Positions 9,756-20,922 of a stretch of DNA of 64,000 bases are shown in pieces. The translations under genes and the position numbers were made by a program. The first letter of the stretch is position 1, and every line of letters begins with the position of its first letter. This DNA is from Thiobacillus denitrificans DSM 12475 (GTDB lineage: Bacteria; Pseudomonadota; Gammaproteobacteria; Burkholderiales; Thiobacillaceae), in assembly GCF_000376425.1 (NCBI RefSeq), contig NZ_AQWL01000004.1:266251-330250 (forward strand). Direction: 5' to 3'. The notes under the pieces were generated by a model. That model was not told the DNA's origin. It did no database searches and was given only the letters and a program-made list of their open reading frames with translations.

Positions 9756-10310
9756 TTACCCGCCGCGGGGAGGCTCCGCCCACAAGGCATCCCAGCCGGC
9801 GTGCCCCAGCGCCTTCAGCGTTTCGATGTTGCGTTCATAAATCGTTTCCGCTTCCGGGAAAGCCGCCACCGCCCGCGCGATACTCGCCTCGCGCAGCAGG
9901 TGCAGGGTGGGATACGGCGCGCGATTGGTGTAATTGCCGATGTCGTCGGGCGCCGTACCGGCGAACTGGAATGCCGGATGAAAGCTGGCGATCTGGATCA
10001 CGCCTTCCAGCCCGTGCTCGTCCACGGCCGCCTCGGCGAGCTGCATGAAATCGTTGAAATCGAGAAAATCCGCCAGCAGCGCCGGGTGGATCAGCAGCGT
10101 GGTGTCGACGGCCTCGGGATCGGCCGCCGCCAGGAAATCCAGTTCGCGATCCAGGTCTTCCAGCAGGCCATCCAGATGTCTGGCCGTACTCACCACGAAA
10201 CGCACCTGGTTCTTCACATAGACCGCCTTGGCGAAGGGGCACAGATTGAGCCCGATCACCGCCTTTTCGACCCATTCCCGCGTTGCCGCGATCACCGTCT
10301 CGCTGTCCAT
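9756..10310 (-). CDS. DUF1415 family protein
   Basis: 184 aa, matching the DUF1415 family in length and in motifs such as WVEKAVIGLNLCPFAK at the N-terminus and TLHLLREASIARAV in the C-terminal half. Function is unknown. No signal peptide or membrane segment is seen, so it is probably cytoplasmic. It is convergent with the nor cluster (7 bases between stop codons) and divergent from alaS. Confidence 0.85.
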   Translation of the reverse strand: MDSETVIAATREWVEKAVIGLNLCPFAKAVYVKNQVRFVVSTARHLDGLLEDLDRELDFLAAADPEAVDTTLLIHPALLADFLDFNDFMQLAEAAVDEHGLEGVIQIASFHPAFQFAGTAPDDIGNYTNRAPYPTLHLLREASIARAVAAFPEAETIYERNIETLKALGHAGWDALWAEPPRGG

Positions 10311-10352
10311 CTTCCCTGCTCCGGCCGCCTGTAAGGGGGGAACTTTAACGGA

Positions 10353-10358
10353 TACAAT
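10353..10358 (+). promoter_or_regulatory. Likely -10 element of alaS
   Basis: TACAAT in the sequence GGATACAATGC, 43 bases before the alaS ATG. The matching -35 is poor, so only the -10 is called. Confidence 0.4.
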
Positions 10359-10400
10359 GCTTTATTGCCCGACGTTCACGCACGACGACATCACAACACC

Positions 10401-13019
10401 ATGAAAAGCAGCGCCATCCGCCAGAATTTCCTCGATTTCTTCGCTTCCAAGGGCCACACCGTCGTCGCCTCCAGTCCGCTGGTGCCCGGCAACGACCCCA
10501 CCCTGCTGTTCACCAACGCCGGCATGGTGCAGTTCAAGGACGTGTTCACCGGCCACGACACGCGCCCCTACACCCGGGCGGTGTCGTCGCAGCGCTGCGT
10601 GCGCGCGGGCGGCAAGCACAACGACCTGGAAAACGTCGGCTACACCGCGCGCCACCATACCTTCTTCGAGATGCTGGGTAATTTCAGCTTCGGCGACTAC
10701 TTCAAGCAGGAGGCGATCAAGTACGCCTGGGAATTCCTCACCGACGTGCTGAAGCTGCCGGCCGACAAGCTGTGGGTCACGGTCTACTTTGATGACGACG
10801 AGGCCTACGGCATCTGGCATAACGACATCGGCGTGCCGAAAGAGCGCATCGTCCGCATCGGCGACAACAAAGGGGGGCGCTACGCTTCCGACAACTTCTG
10901 GGCGATGGGCGACACCGGCCCCTGCGGTCCCTGCACCGAGATCTTCTACGACCACGGCCCCGAGGTCGCGGGCGGCCCGCCCGGCTCGCCCGACGAGGAC
11001 GGCGACCGCTACATCGAGATCTGGAACAACGTGTTCATGCAGTTCAACCGCGACGAGGCCGGCACCATGCACCCTCTGCCCAAGCCCTCGGTCGACACCG
11101 GCATGGGGCTGGAGCGCATTTCGGCAGTGATGCAGCACGTGCATTCCAACTACGAGATCGACCTGTTCCAGGCGCTGATCGCCGCGGCGGCGCGCGAGAC
11201 GGATACCGCAGACTCGAGCAACAACTCGCTCAAGGTCATCGCCGACCACATCCGCGCCTGCGCCTTTCTCATCGTCGACGGCGTCATCCCCGGCAACGAG
11301 GGGCGCGGCTACGTGCTGCGCCGCATCATCCGCCGCGCCATCCGCCATGGTTATAAGCTGGGCGCGCGCGCCGCCTTCTTCCACCGCCTCGTGCCCGATC
11401 TGGCGGCGGCGATGGGCGAGGCCTATCCCGAACTGGTGGCCGCGCAAACCCGCGTGACGGACATCCTGCGGCAGGAGGAGGAACGCTTCTTCGAGACCAT
11501 CGAGCACGGCATGGGCATCCTCGAAGCCACGCTGAAGACGCTGCCCGCCGGCGGCACTTTCGACGGCGAACTGGCGTTCAAGCTGCATGACACCTATGGA
11601 TTTCCGCTCGACCTCACTGCCGACATCTGCCGCGAGGCGAATGTGAACGTCGATACCGCAGCCTTCGATACCGCGATGGCGCGGCAGAAAGCGCAGGCGC
11701 GCGCCGCCGGCAAATTCAGGCTTGGCGCCGGACTGGACTACGCCGGTGAAGCGACCGTCTTCCACGGCTACGACACGCTGACGCACGATGCCACCGTGCT
11801 CGCGCTGTACAAGGACGGCAGCCTGGTCAGCGAACTGAAGGAAGGCGAGCTCGGCGTCGTCGTGCTCGACCACACCCCGTTCTACGCCGAATCCGGCGGC
11901 CAGGCCGGCGACCGCGGCGTGCTGCAGAGCACCCAGGGCCAGTTCGAGGTCGAGGATACGCTGAAGATCCAGGCACAGGTGTTCGGCCACCACGGCATGG
12001 TCAAGACCGGCTCGCTGGTCGTCGGCGACGCCGTGCTGGCGCGTGTCGACGAGGTCGCGCGCGCCCGCACCATGCGCAACCACTCGGTCACCCACCTGAT
12101 GCACAAGGCGCTGCGCGAGGTGCTCGGCGAGCACGTGCAGCAGAAGGGCTCGCTGGTGGATTCCGAGAAAACCCGCTTCGACTTCGTTCAGCCGGCGCCG
12201 ATGACCGATGCGCAGATCCGCGAGGTGGAAGCGCGCGTCAACGCAGAGATCCTCGCCAACTCCGCGACCCAGGCGCGCGTGATGGGAATTGAGGACGCGC
12301 AGAAGACCGGCGCGATGATGCTGTTCGGCGAGAAGTATGGCGACGAGGTGCGGGTGCTCGACATCGGCAGTTCGCGCGAGCTGTGCGGCGGCACCCATGT
12401 CGCCCGTACCGGGGACATCGGCCTGTTCAAGATCGTCGGCGAATCCGGCGTCGCTGCCGGGGTGCGCCGCGTTGAGGCGGTCACTGGCGACAGCGCACTG
12501 AATTACTTTCAATATCTGGACACCCAGCGAAACGGTATCGCGACACTGCTGAAAACACATCCTGATGACATCAACCACAAGGTCATTTCGATTCAGGAGC
12601 ACGTTAAATCCCTGGAAAAGGAACTCGATCGCCTGAAATCGAAACTCGCCGCGAGCACCGGCGACGAACTGGTGCAGCAGGCCGTCGACGTCGGCGGCGT
12701 GCGCGTGCTGGCGGCGCAACTCGACGGCGTCGACGCCAAGGGCCTGCGCGAAACCGCCGACAAGCTGCGCGACAAGCTGAAATCCTGCGCGCTGGTGCTG
12801 GGCACGGTCGCCGACGGCAAGGTCAGCCTGATCGCCGCGGTGACGCCCGACGTGACCGGACGCATCAAGGCCGGCGAACTGGTCAACTTCGTCGCCACCC
12901 AGGTCGGTGGCAAAGGTGGCGGCAAGCCGGACATGGCGATGGCGGGCGGCAGCGAACCGGCCCGGCTGCCGGCAGCACTGGCGGCGGTGCAGGCCTGGAC
13001 GCAAGCCAGGCTGACCTGA
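10401..13019 (+). CDS. alaS: Alanyl-tRNA synthetase
   Basis: 872 aa, cytoplasmic; charges tRNA-Ala and edits Ser/Gly mischarging. The N-terminal class II core begins with the usual [12 protein letters not shown] and includes [10 protein letters not shown] and [16 protein letters not shown]. The editing domain has [11 protein letters not shown] (HxxxH) near residue 560 and [10 protein letters not shown] near 666. The C-terminal oligomerisation domain ends [12 protein letters not shown]. The ATG at 10401 is used because it matches the conserved N-terminus; the ORF extends 12 codons further upstream without support. Confidence 0.98.
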   Translation: MKSSAIRQNFLDFFASKGHTVVASSPLVPGNDPTLLFTNAGMVQFKDVFTGHDTRPYTRAVSSQRCVRAGGKHNDLENVGYTARHHTFFEMLGNFSFGDYFKQEAIKYAWEFLTDVLKLPADKLWVTVYFDDDEAYGIWHNDIGVPKERIVRIGDNKGGRYASDNFWAMGDTGPCGPCTEIFYDHGPEVAGGPPGSPDEDGDRYIEIWNNVFMQFNRDEAGTMHPLPKPSVDTGMGLERISAVMQHVHSNYEIDLFQALIAAAARETDTADSSNNSLKVIADHIRACAFLIVDGVIPGNEGRGYVLRRIIRRAIRHGYKLGARAAFFHRLVPDLAAAMGEAYPELVAAQTRVTDILRQEEERFFETIEHGMGILEATLKTLPAGGTFDGELAFKLHDTYGFPLDLTADICREANVNVDTAAFDTAMARQKAQARAAGKFRLGAGLDYAGEATVFHGYDTLTHDATVLALYKDGSLVSELKEGELGVVVLDHTPFYAESGGQAGDRGVLQSTQGQFEVEDTLKIQAQVFGHHGMVKTGSLVVGDAVLARVDEVARARTMRNHSVTHLMHKALREVLGEHVQQKGSLVDSEKTRFDFVQPAPMTDAQIREVEARVNAEILANSATQARVMGIEDAQKTGAMMLFGEKYGDEVRVLDIGSSRELCGGTHVARTGDIGLFKIVGESGVAAGVRRVEAVTGDSALNYFQYLDTQRNGIATLLKTHPDDINHKVISIQEHVKSLEKELDRLKSKLAASTGDELVQQAVDVGGVRVLAAQLDGVDAKGLRETADKLRDKLKSCALVLGTVADGKVSLIAAVTPDVTGRIKAGELVNFVATQVGGKGGGKPDMAMAGGSEPARLPAALAAVQAWTQARLT

Positions 13020-13100
13020 GCAGCGGGTACAGAATTTGCTCAGTTAACTGTAATTAGTGCCTGGAAACATCACTCGTCATCACGGGACAGCTCGCACACC

Positions 13101-14798
13101 ATGAACTCGCTGGCAAATAGATTCGCGTCGCAACTCGCTCGCTTTTCGCCTTCTTTCGGCAAACGGGTCGACGACCCGTTGACCAACACCAAGGTGGCCG
13201 CGCGCTGGATTGAGGGCCTGCCAATCGGAGACGCGTTCAAATGCCAGCAGGCCATTCTCGGTGAGCTCAAGCGCTTCAACGAAAACTCGACGCACTATAC
13301 GAAAGATCGTCTGGCCGTGCTGATGCTGCTGGACGATAAGTCGCGCGACCTGCAGGACACGCTGGTGCGCCAATACCTGCGCAATCCGCGCATGTCGCGT
13401 CCGGTGGAAAGCCAGCTCTGGCATGCCGTGTACGGCCTGTACTGGGAAATTGCGCGCGGCTATCACACCTTCGTGCTGCACTTCGTGCGCGAGGCGGGGA
13501 AAAGTTCGCACGAAAGCCGGATTCCGTTGATCACCCTGCGTGCCATTCGCGCCTTTGGCCAGTTGCTGAAATGGCACACCATTCGCTACCAGCCCGCAGG
13601 CGAAAAGCTCTGGCTGCGTCTGCACAATCTGTACCGTGTCGCCGCAAGCGAAGGTTTCCATCGGCAGCCGCTGCGGGCTTACGCTGAAGACATGTCCGAC
13701 TGCAGCAGCGAAACGGCGTATCTGCATATCCTGATGTTGAATCTGGCCAATTCCGGCACGCTCTACCCCAGACAGCTGGATCTGCTCGACCACTGGCTGT
13801 GTGGCTGGCACGGAATGATGCGGCTGGACAACCGCCTGGATACCCATATCCACAATTTCGTGATCGACCTGTCGTCCGATCATGGCCCCCGCCGCGTGCG
13901 CAAGCCCGATACCGACAAACCGCTGTATTTCTGGGCGACGGCCGATCTGCTGCAAAAGCTGCAGGAAATCCAGATTGCCCTGCGTGAAGGCAGCGCGCCC
14001 GCGCAACTGGGCCTGACGGAAAGCACCCGCACCAGCGAAAGTCTTGAATTACTCGAGCACCTGCAGCGCCAGTGGTCTTCGCTGGCCACCCGCGAACAGC
14101 GGCGCGCGCCGCGCGAATCGATCAAGCGCCTGGTCGATGTCGCGCATGGACTCGACGCCATCGTCAATCAGGTCAAGGCGTCCGAAGCGCCCGCCAACGT
14201 GTCGCCGTACGGCACGGGATTCAACTACAACGAGGTCGACGATGTGCAGGTATACGGGTTCATCACCGATCGCACACGCGAACGCATCTCGCACATGCAG
14301 GCCCCCGCCATCCCGAGCGTGCCCGACGTCGAGCGCTGGGTGATGCAGGACGAAAGCACATGCGGCTATGGCGCCACGGTCGAATCCCGCGACAAGGACT
14401 GGCTGCGCGTGGGTACATTGATCGGCATCAAATCGCATGACGCTGCCACATGGCAGCTGGGCGTCGTGCGCCGCCTGTCGCGTCTCAGCGACGACACCAG
14501 CTCGGTCGGCATCGAAACCCTGACCGAAACGCCCGTGCTGGTCATGTTGAATAACGCCACACCCGCCGGTTACACGGTGAACGGACTCGATAACAGCGGC
14601 GCCAGCCTGCCGCATTCCAGCCTGTGGCTGACAGACAGCGCCGGTGCCGACAGCGTGATTATCGATCCCGTCCATTTCACGCCCGGCAAGGTAGTGCAGT
14701 TCCATGGCGCGCCGGAGCGCAAACCCGTTGCGCTGGGCAGCCCGATCGAGCGCAGCGAAGGCTGGATACGCGTTGCCGTCGAGCCGGTAAAAAGCTGA
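13101..14798 (+). CDS. Large PilZ-like protein of unknown function
   Basis: 565 aa, no signal peptide or membrane segment. The first 320 residues are alpha-helical and not recognised. A C-terminal region has RRAPRES near 330 and DESTCGYGATV near 418, spaced further apart than in an ordinary PilZ domain but resembling its RxxxR and DxSxxG c-di-GMP motifs; then WQLGVVRRLSR follows. I treat PilZ-like as plausible, not shown. It follows alaS by 81 bases and may be co-transcribed. If it does bind c-di-GMP it may influence the pilus system encoded next. Confidence 0.7.
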   Translation: MNSLANRFASQLARFSPSFGKRVDDPLTNTKVAARWIEGLPIGDAFKCQQAILGELKRFNENSTHYTKDRLAVLMLLDDKSRDLQDTLVRQYLRNPRMSRPVESQLWHAVYGLYWEIARGYHTFVLHFVREAGKSSHESRIPLITLRAIRAFGQLLKWHTIRYQPAGEKLWLRLHNLYRVAASEGFHRQPLRAYAEDMSDCSSETAYLHILMLNLANSGTLYPRQLDLLDHWLCGWHGMMRLDNRLDTHIHNFVIDLSSDHGPRRVRKPDTDKPLYFWATADLLQKLQEIQIALREGSAPAQLGLTESTRTSESLELLEHLQRQWSSLATREQRRAPRESIKRLVDVAHGLDAIVNQVKASEAPANVSPYGTGFNYNEVDDVQVYGFITDRTRERISHMQAPAIPSVPDVERWVMQDESTCGYGATVESRDKDWLRVGTLIGIKSHDAATWQLGVVRRLSRLSDDTSSVGIETLTETPVLVMLNNATPAGYTVNGLDNSGASLPHSSLWLTDSAGADSVIIDPVHFTPGKVVQFHGAPERKPVALGSPIERSEGWIRVAVEPVKS

Positions 14799-14988
14799 TC
14801 CCCCAACCCGTCCCTGCCGGGATGCAAACGATCATCCCGCTTGCCGCATGTACGGCCCCGCCGGTCCTGCCGCGGTTTAACTTTCAACGGGTCTCTGGCA
14901 CAATCGCCGAAAACCCGACACGCGCACAATAATCCCCTTCTCCATCAGGAGCAGACGCGGTCGCGGCACCATTGGCCCTGGAGGATAT

Positions 14989-16418
<1,430 letters not shown>

Positions 16419-16419
<1 letters not shown>

Positions 16420-16682
16420 GGCGTGCTAATGCTCATTTCACGCCTGTGCCGAGTTCAATTTGGGTACAGTCCGCGAAGCGTGACGCGCCGCAGTGCGATC
16501 ACTGCAAGCGGCTCGCGACAAAGGAATGCGCCCAAATTGAATTCGTCCCTCCGGGTTTCCGCGAGAAAGCGCGTCTGCGGCGTTGCGCCGCTTGGCAAGG
16601 GATGGCCCTTGCCTGCGCGGCACGCCTTGCATCCATCGCTTTCTCGCGGAAACGCAGACGCGAAATGAGCATCAGCACGCCC
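16419..16682. repeat. 264-bp nested inverted-repeat element with cloverleaf topology
   Basis: Order of arms is A, B, B', C, C', A'. A (16419-16448) and A' (16653-16682) pair at 26 of 30. B (16450-16464) and B' (16531-16545) pair at 14 of 15 around CAATTTGGG. C (16556-16571) and C' (16637-16652) pair at 16 of 16. Inside B is the hairpin GCAGTG/CACTGC (16490-16505); inside C is GGCAAGGG/CCCTTGCC (16594-16613). A sequence at 16570-16579 can also pair perfectly with 16653-16662, giving an alternative fold. The element begins on the last base of the upstream stop codon and ends 4 bases before the GTG of mshM. No transposase is present. Confidence 0.88.
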
Positions 16683-16686
16683 TCCC

Positions 16687-18015
16687 GTGTATTTTGACTA
16701 TTTCGGCCTGAAAGAAGCGCCCTTCCGCATCACGCCGAATACCGAATACTGGTACGCCGGCGGCCAGCGCGGGGAAATGCTCGCCGCCTTGCTCTACGCC
16801 ATCGGTCAGGGCGAGGGCATCATCAAGGTGGTGGGCGAAGTCGGCAGCGGCAAGACCATGCTGTGCCGCAAGCTGGCAGCGCAGTTGCCCGACAGCGTCG
16901 ACAGCGTTTATCTCGGCAACCCTACGCTTGCGCCGGACGACATGCTGGCGGCGATCCTGGCCGATCTCGGAATCGAAATCCCCGAAGACGGCCGCCAGGC
17001 CCGTCTGGCGCAGTTGAATGCCGCGCTGCTGGCACGTCATGCGGCGGGGCGCCGCGTGGTGGTCTTCGTCGAAGAAGCGCAAGGCATCGCGCTCGACAAC
17101 CTGGAGTTCCTGCGGCTGCTGACCAATCTGGAAACCGCCACCGACAAGCTGCTGCAGATCGTGCTGTTCGGTCAGCCCGAACTCGATGTGCAACTGGCCG
17201 ATCCGCGCATCCGCCAGCTGAAGGACCGCATCACCCTCAGCCTGAACCTGTCTCCGCTGACCGAGCCCGAGGTCGCCGAATATCTGCGGGCACGGCTCGC
17301 AGTGGCCGGTTATCGCGGTCCCGACCTGTTTTCATCGGCCCTGATCGCGCAGTTGACGCGCCTTTCCGGCGGCCTGTCGCGCCGCATCAACGTGCTGGCC
17401 GACAAGTCGCTGCTCGCCGCCTATGCCGGTCAAACCCACACGCTCACCGCGACGCATCTGGACGCCGCGGCAGGCGACGCCGAAATCCAGCCACCTACCC
17501 AAATCGCGCGTTCTGTACGCCTGCCACGCTGGGCGTGGCTGAGCGCCGGCCTGGCCGCCGGGCTTGGCCTGCTTGCGTTCGTCGCCTGGCAGATGCGCGC
17601 GCCTGCTGTCCAGCCACCTGCCGCGTCGCCCCAGTTAGCTGTAACGTCTCGACTGCCCCCTCCCGTTACGGTCAGCCGCGTAACCGAACTGGCACGGCAA
17701 ACCCAGCGCTGGCTTGCCACCGCCGCGCCCGGCATTCATGTGATCCAGGTCGCCTCGGCTAAAGAAGCGGCGCAGGCAGCCGTATTATTGGGGGATTTGA
17801 ACGCCGTTACGCTGCAACCGGTTAGGGTGCTGCATGGCATGAGTCAGGGTGCGCCTGCCTGGATGATCCTGGCGGGCGAATTCCCTGACCGGGACGCAGC
17901 CATGGCGGTCATGCGCACCTTGTCCGCCACGTCAACTGGCGTTCATGCCCTTCAGGGTGCGCCGTTTCTGCGCACGGTTGGCAAAATGCGCAGCGTGGTC
18001 TTGCCAACGGGATAA
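16687..18015 (+). CDS. mshM: MshM/ExeA-like AAA ATPase of the pilus operon
   Basis: 442 aa. Begins MYFDYFGLKEAPF, the standard N-terminus of ExeA/MshM ATPases. Walker A GEVGSGKT is at 50-57 and Walker B VVVFVEEAQ near 125. One membrane helix spans about 282-301, and the periplasmic tail (345-442) resembles a SPOR-like peptidoglycan-binding domain. In type II secretion ExeA helps seat the secretin; the same role is likely for MshL here. The start is GTG with no visible ribosome site, since the inverted-repeat element ends 4 bases upstream. Confidence 0.85.
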   Translation: MYFDYFGLKEAPFRITPNTEYWYAGGQRGEMLAALLYAIGQGEGIIKVVGEVGSGKTMLCRKLAAQLPDSVDSVYLGNPTLAPDDMLAAILADLGIEIPEDGRQARLAQLNAALLARHAAGRRVVVFVEEAQGIALDNLEFLRLLTNLETATDKLLQIVLFGQPELDVQLADPRIRQLKDRITLSLNLSPLTEPEVAEYLRARLAVAGYRGPDLFSSALIAQLTRLSGGLSRRINVLADKSLLAAYAGQTHTLTATHLDAAAGDAEIQPPTQIARSVRLPRWAWLSAGLAAGLGLLAFVAWQMRAPAVQPPAASPQLAVTSRLPPPVTVSRVTELARQTQRWLATAAPGIHVIQVASAKEAAQAAVLLGDLNAVTLQPVRVLHGMSQGAPAWMILAGEFPDRDAAMAVMRTLSATSTGVHALQGAPFLRTVGKMRSVVLPTG

Positions 18016-18023
18016 AGGTCGTG

Positions 18024-19787
18024 ATGAATGCAGTGTTGAAACGCTCCGTATTGACGGGCCTGGCCCTGTCCAGCCTCGTGCTGGCGGGTTGCGTCCCCCC
18101 GCGGGCATTCGACACCTCGCCCGGCCATATCACCCACCCCAGCCCGACCGCCGCCCCAGCCGGACCGCCGCCCGCACCCGTCAAGGCCACCCCCGCCCTG
18201 GCCCCGCCCAGGCTGGTTGCGCCGATACCGACCTATACCGTCGTGGTCAACGACGTACCGGTGAAGGATCTGCTGTTCTCCATCGCGCGCGACACCCAGT
18301 ACAACATCGATCTGCATCCGGGCATCGCCGGGCGCGTCTCGCTCAACGCGGTGCAGGAGCCGCTGCCGGCCATTCTCGACCGCATCGCGCGACAGGCCGG
18401 CCTGCGTTACGAAATGAACGGCCGCACCGTGTCGATCATGCCCGATACGCCTTACGTCAAGACCTACAGCGTCAATTATGTGAACGTCACCCGCAACACC
18501 ACTTCCAGCGTCGGGGTGGCGGCGCACATTGCCAGCACCGGCGGCGGCATCGGCACGGCGACAGGCGGCACGACCAGCGCTGCCAGTGGCAATTCCTCCA
18601 CCACCACGGTGGCCAGCCAGTCCAACAACGACCTGTGGACGATCCTGGCCGACAACATCCGCACCATTCTCGCCGGCACGCGCGCAGTCACGCAAAGCAA
18701 CGCAGAACGCGCCGCTCGGCTGGACGCCGAAAAAGCCGAGCGTGCCGAGCGGGTATCGCAGGCCGAGGCCGCCAGCAAGGCCGGCGCCGGCGCGGCCAGC
18801 CTGTTCACCGCCGCGTTTGCCGATCAGCCGACCGGCGATGGCAAAAACGATGTCGCGGTCAACCCGGTGGCCGGCACCGTCAGCGTGCTGGGCACCGCCA
18901 AGCAGCAGGAACTGGTGCAGCAATATCTCGACCGCGTGATGCAGTCGGCGCAGCGCCAGGTATTGATCGAAGCCACCATCGTCGAGGTCACGCTCAAGGA
19001 TCAATACCGCGCGGGAATCGACTGGTCGCGCGCCTTGCAAGGATCGGTGGGGTGGAAAATCGACACCATCGGCGCGGTCGGCGGCAGCAGTTCCAATGCG
19101 CTCGCAGGTTCGCTGGCGCCTTTCATTCAAGCGACCTACAGCGGCGGCAACGGGTTCAAGGCGGCCATCGATCTGCTGGAGTCCTACGGCAACACCAAGG
19201 TGCTTTCCAGCCCCAAGCTGATGGCGCTGAACAACCAGACGGCGCTGCTGAAGGTAGTGAACAATCTGGTGTATTTCACCGTCAAGGCGGACACGGTTTC
19301 AACCGCCAACGTGGGGGCGACCACCACCTTCACCACCACCCCGCAGACCGTACCGGTCGGGGTGGTCATGTCGGTGCTGCCGCAAATCAACGAAAATGGC
19401 CTGGTATCGCTCACCGTGCGTCCGACCATCACGCGCAAGGTGGGGGATGTGGACGACCCCAACCCGGACCTGAAAAACGCCCAGATCAGCAACAAGATCC
19501 CGGTCATCCAGGTGCGCGAGATGGAATCGCTGCTGCAGGTAAGGAGCGGCCAGACCGTGATTCTCGGTGGGCTGATCCAGGACGACAGCAACAATGCGCG
19601 CGACGGCCTGCCCGTCCTGTCGCGCCCCGAAGGCATCGGCGCCGTATTCGGCCAGCATGAGCGGATGAACAGCCAGACCGAGCTGGTGATTTTTCTGCGC
19701 CCCATCGTGGTATCCAACCCCACGCTGGAAAGCGACGAACTGCGCCAGTTCCAGCGTCTGTTGCCCAGCGCACGGAGCAGCCCTTGA
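18024..19787 (+). CDS. mshL: MshL, secretin of the MSHA-type pilus
   Basis: 587 aa. Lipoprotein signal with lipobox LAGC near residue 22, a Pro-rich stretch, then an STN/N0 domain (VNDVPVKDLLFSIARDT) and a secretin domain (VLSSPKLMALNNQTALLKV, then VPVGVVMSVLPQI and GQTVILGGLIQ). It should form the outer-membrane pore for the pilus. The ATG at 18024 is preferred: AAAGG at 18014-18018 is well placed for it, while the GTG at 18021 is too close. A Ser/Thr/Gly-rich insert lies near 175-200. Confidence 0.92.
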   Translation: MNAVLKRSVLTGLALSSLVLAGCVPPRAFDTSPGHITHPSPTAAPAGPPPAPVKATPALAPPRLVAPIPTYTVVVNDVPVKDLLFSIARDTQYNIDLHPGIAGRVSLNAVQEPLPAILDRIARQAGLRYEMNGRTVSIMPDTPYVKTYSVNYVNVTRNTTSSVGVAAHIASTGGGIGTATGGTTSAASGNSSTTTVASQSNNDLWTILADNIRTILAGTRAVTQSNAERAARLDAEKAERAERVSQAEAASKAGAGAASLFTAAFADQPTGDGKNDVAVNPVAGTVSVLGTAKQQELVQQYLDRVMQSAQRQVLIEATIVEVTLKDQYRAGIDWSRALQGSVGWKIDTIGAVGGSSSNALAGSLAPFIQATYSGGNGFKAAIDLLESYGNTKVLSSPKLMALNNQTALLKVVNNLVYFTVKADTVSTANVGATTTFTTTPQTVPVGVVMSVLPQINENGLVSLTVRPTITRKVGDVDDPNPDLKNAQISNKIPVIQVREMESLLQVRSGQTVILGGLIQDDSNNARDGLPVLSRPEGIGAVFGQHERMNSQTELVIFLRPIVVSNPTLESDELRQFQRLLPSARSSP

Positions 19788-20911
19788 GCCTTCTGCTCAA
19801 AGCGCTGAAACAGGCCGAAGTTGCCAACGGGGTCAAGCCCGACTCCGGCAACCGGATCGAGGGCGACCTTGAACTGGAGCCCCTGACCCCACCCGGCACA
19901 GCCCAGGCGCGCGAATGGGTGGAACCACCCGGCCTGCTGTTCGGCGGCAGCGCCGGCGCGCCCAAGCCGCGCCATGTGCGTAATTTCCGCTGGCCGCAAC
20001 TCTCGCTGGTGCCGCTCACCGCCCTGCTGGCCGTGCTGATCGCACTCGGCTACGGCTTGTATCTCTACTTCGCCCTGCAGCCGCCCGCCGCGTCCAGCCT
20101 CGTGCCGGAAAACGTCGCGGCACCCGCCGCCGCGCCGGTCGACCCCGCCCCGCCCGAACCCGAAGCGGAACCCGCCTCCGCCGCGCTGCCCGGCGTGTCG
20201 CCGCCCCCGTCCGCTCCCAGGCCTGCCGCAATATCCGCTGCCGTCGCGACCCAGCCTGTCGCGACCCGTGCCCCCGGCACGCGCCCCGCCACCAATCCGG
20301 CACGCGCCCCGGCTCCACCGGCAGCAGCACCGCTGCTGTTCCAGCCCGACACGCAAACGACCTTGCTCAGCCAGGCCTACGCGGCCTATCAGCGTGGGGC
20401 GCTGGCCGAGGCACAACGGCTCTACACCCAGGCCGCCGCCCACGGACGCAGCGTGGACGCGTTGCTGGGGCTGGCGGCCATTGCCAGCGCACAGGACCAC
20501 GACACCGATGCGCAACGCCTGTATCGCGAGGTGCTCGATCTCGATCCGCGCAATGCCGCCGCCCAGGGTGCACTGCTCGACCTGCTCGGCAACACCGACA
20601 GCAATGCCGCCGAAAGCCGCCTGAAAATGCTGATCGAGCGCGACCCCAGCCCGCATCTCCACCAGACCCTCGGCAACCTCTACGCCGGGCAGGCACGCTG
20701 GAACGACGCGCAGGCCGCCTACTTCGAGGCGTATCGCGGCGCGCCCGGCAACGCCGATTACGCCTACAACCTCGCGGTCAGCCTCGACCAACTGCAGCAA
20801 TATCCGGCCGCGCTGACGTATTACGAGAAGGCGCTGGCTGGCGGCGGCGCGCACCGCTTCGACCGCGCCCAGGCCGAAGCGCGCGTGCAGCAACTGAAGT
20901 CGGTCCGCTGA
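19784..20911 (+). CDS. mshN: MshN-like tetratricopeptide membrane protein
   Basis: 375 aa. Starts SLLLKALKQAE, typical of MshN/GspB-like proteins. One membrane helix spans about 79-101, followed by a long Ala/Pro-rich linker (105-185) and TPR repeats to the end (for example LSQAYAAYQRGALAEAQRLY). Likely periplasmic scaffold in pilus assembly. The start is TTG at 19784 overlapping the mshL stop by 4 bases (TTGA), so translation is coupled. Confidence 0.82.
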   Translation: MSLLLKALKQAEVANGVKPDSGNRIEGDLELEPLTPPGTAQAREWVEPPGLLFGGSAGAPKPRHVRNFRWPQLSLVPLTALLAVLIALGYGLYLYFALQPPAASSLVPENVAAPAAAPVDPAPPEPEAEPASAALPGVSPPPSAPRPAAISAAVATQPVATRAPGTRPATNPARAPAPPAAAPLLFQPDTQTTLLSQAYAAYQRGALAEAQRLYTQAAAHGRSVDALLGLAAIASAQDHDTDAQRLYREVLDLDPRNAAAQGALLDLLGNTDSNAAESRLKMLIERDPSPHLHQTLGNLYAGQARWNDAQAAYFEAYRGAPGNADYAYNLAVSLDQLQQYPAALTYYEKALAGGGAHRFDRAQAEARVQQLKSVR

Positions 20912-20922
20912 ATTTTCCTGCC

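Noticed and set aside
10362-13004. 880-aa open frame opposite alaS, and similar long frames opposite soxB (524-2473), norB (3112-4536), DUF1631 (52263-54695) and yhdP (58981-61626)
   Set aside because: Shadow frames of GC-rich genes: composition is rich in His, Arg, Gln and Ala, no domain is recognisable, and the opposite strand encodes clear conserved proteins.
14905-14925. TGGCACAATCGCC upstream of the response regulator, considered as a sigma-54 promoter
   Set aside because: The -24 part fits but the -12 reads CCGA instead of TTGC at the required spacing.
16438-16668. Short open frames within the cloverleaf element (16423-16668, 16438-16632)
   Set aside because: They arise from the palindromic sequence itself; no ribosome site and no protein features.
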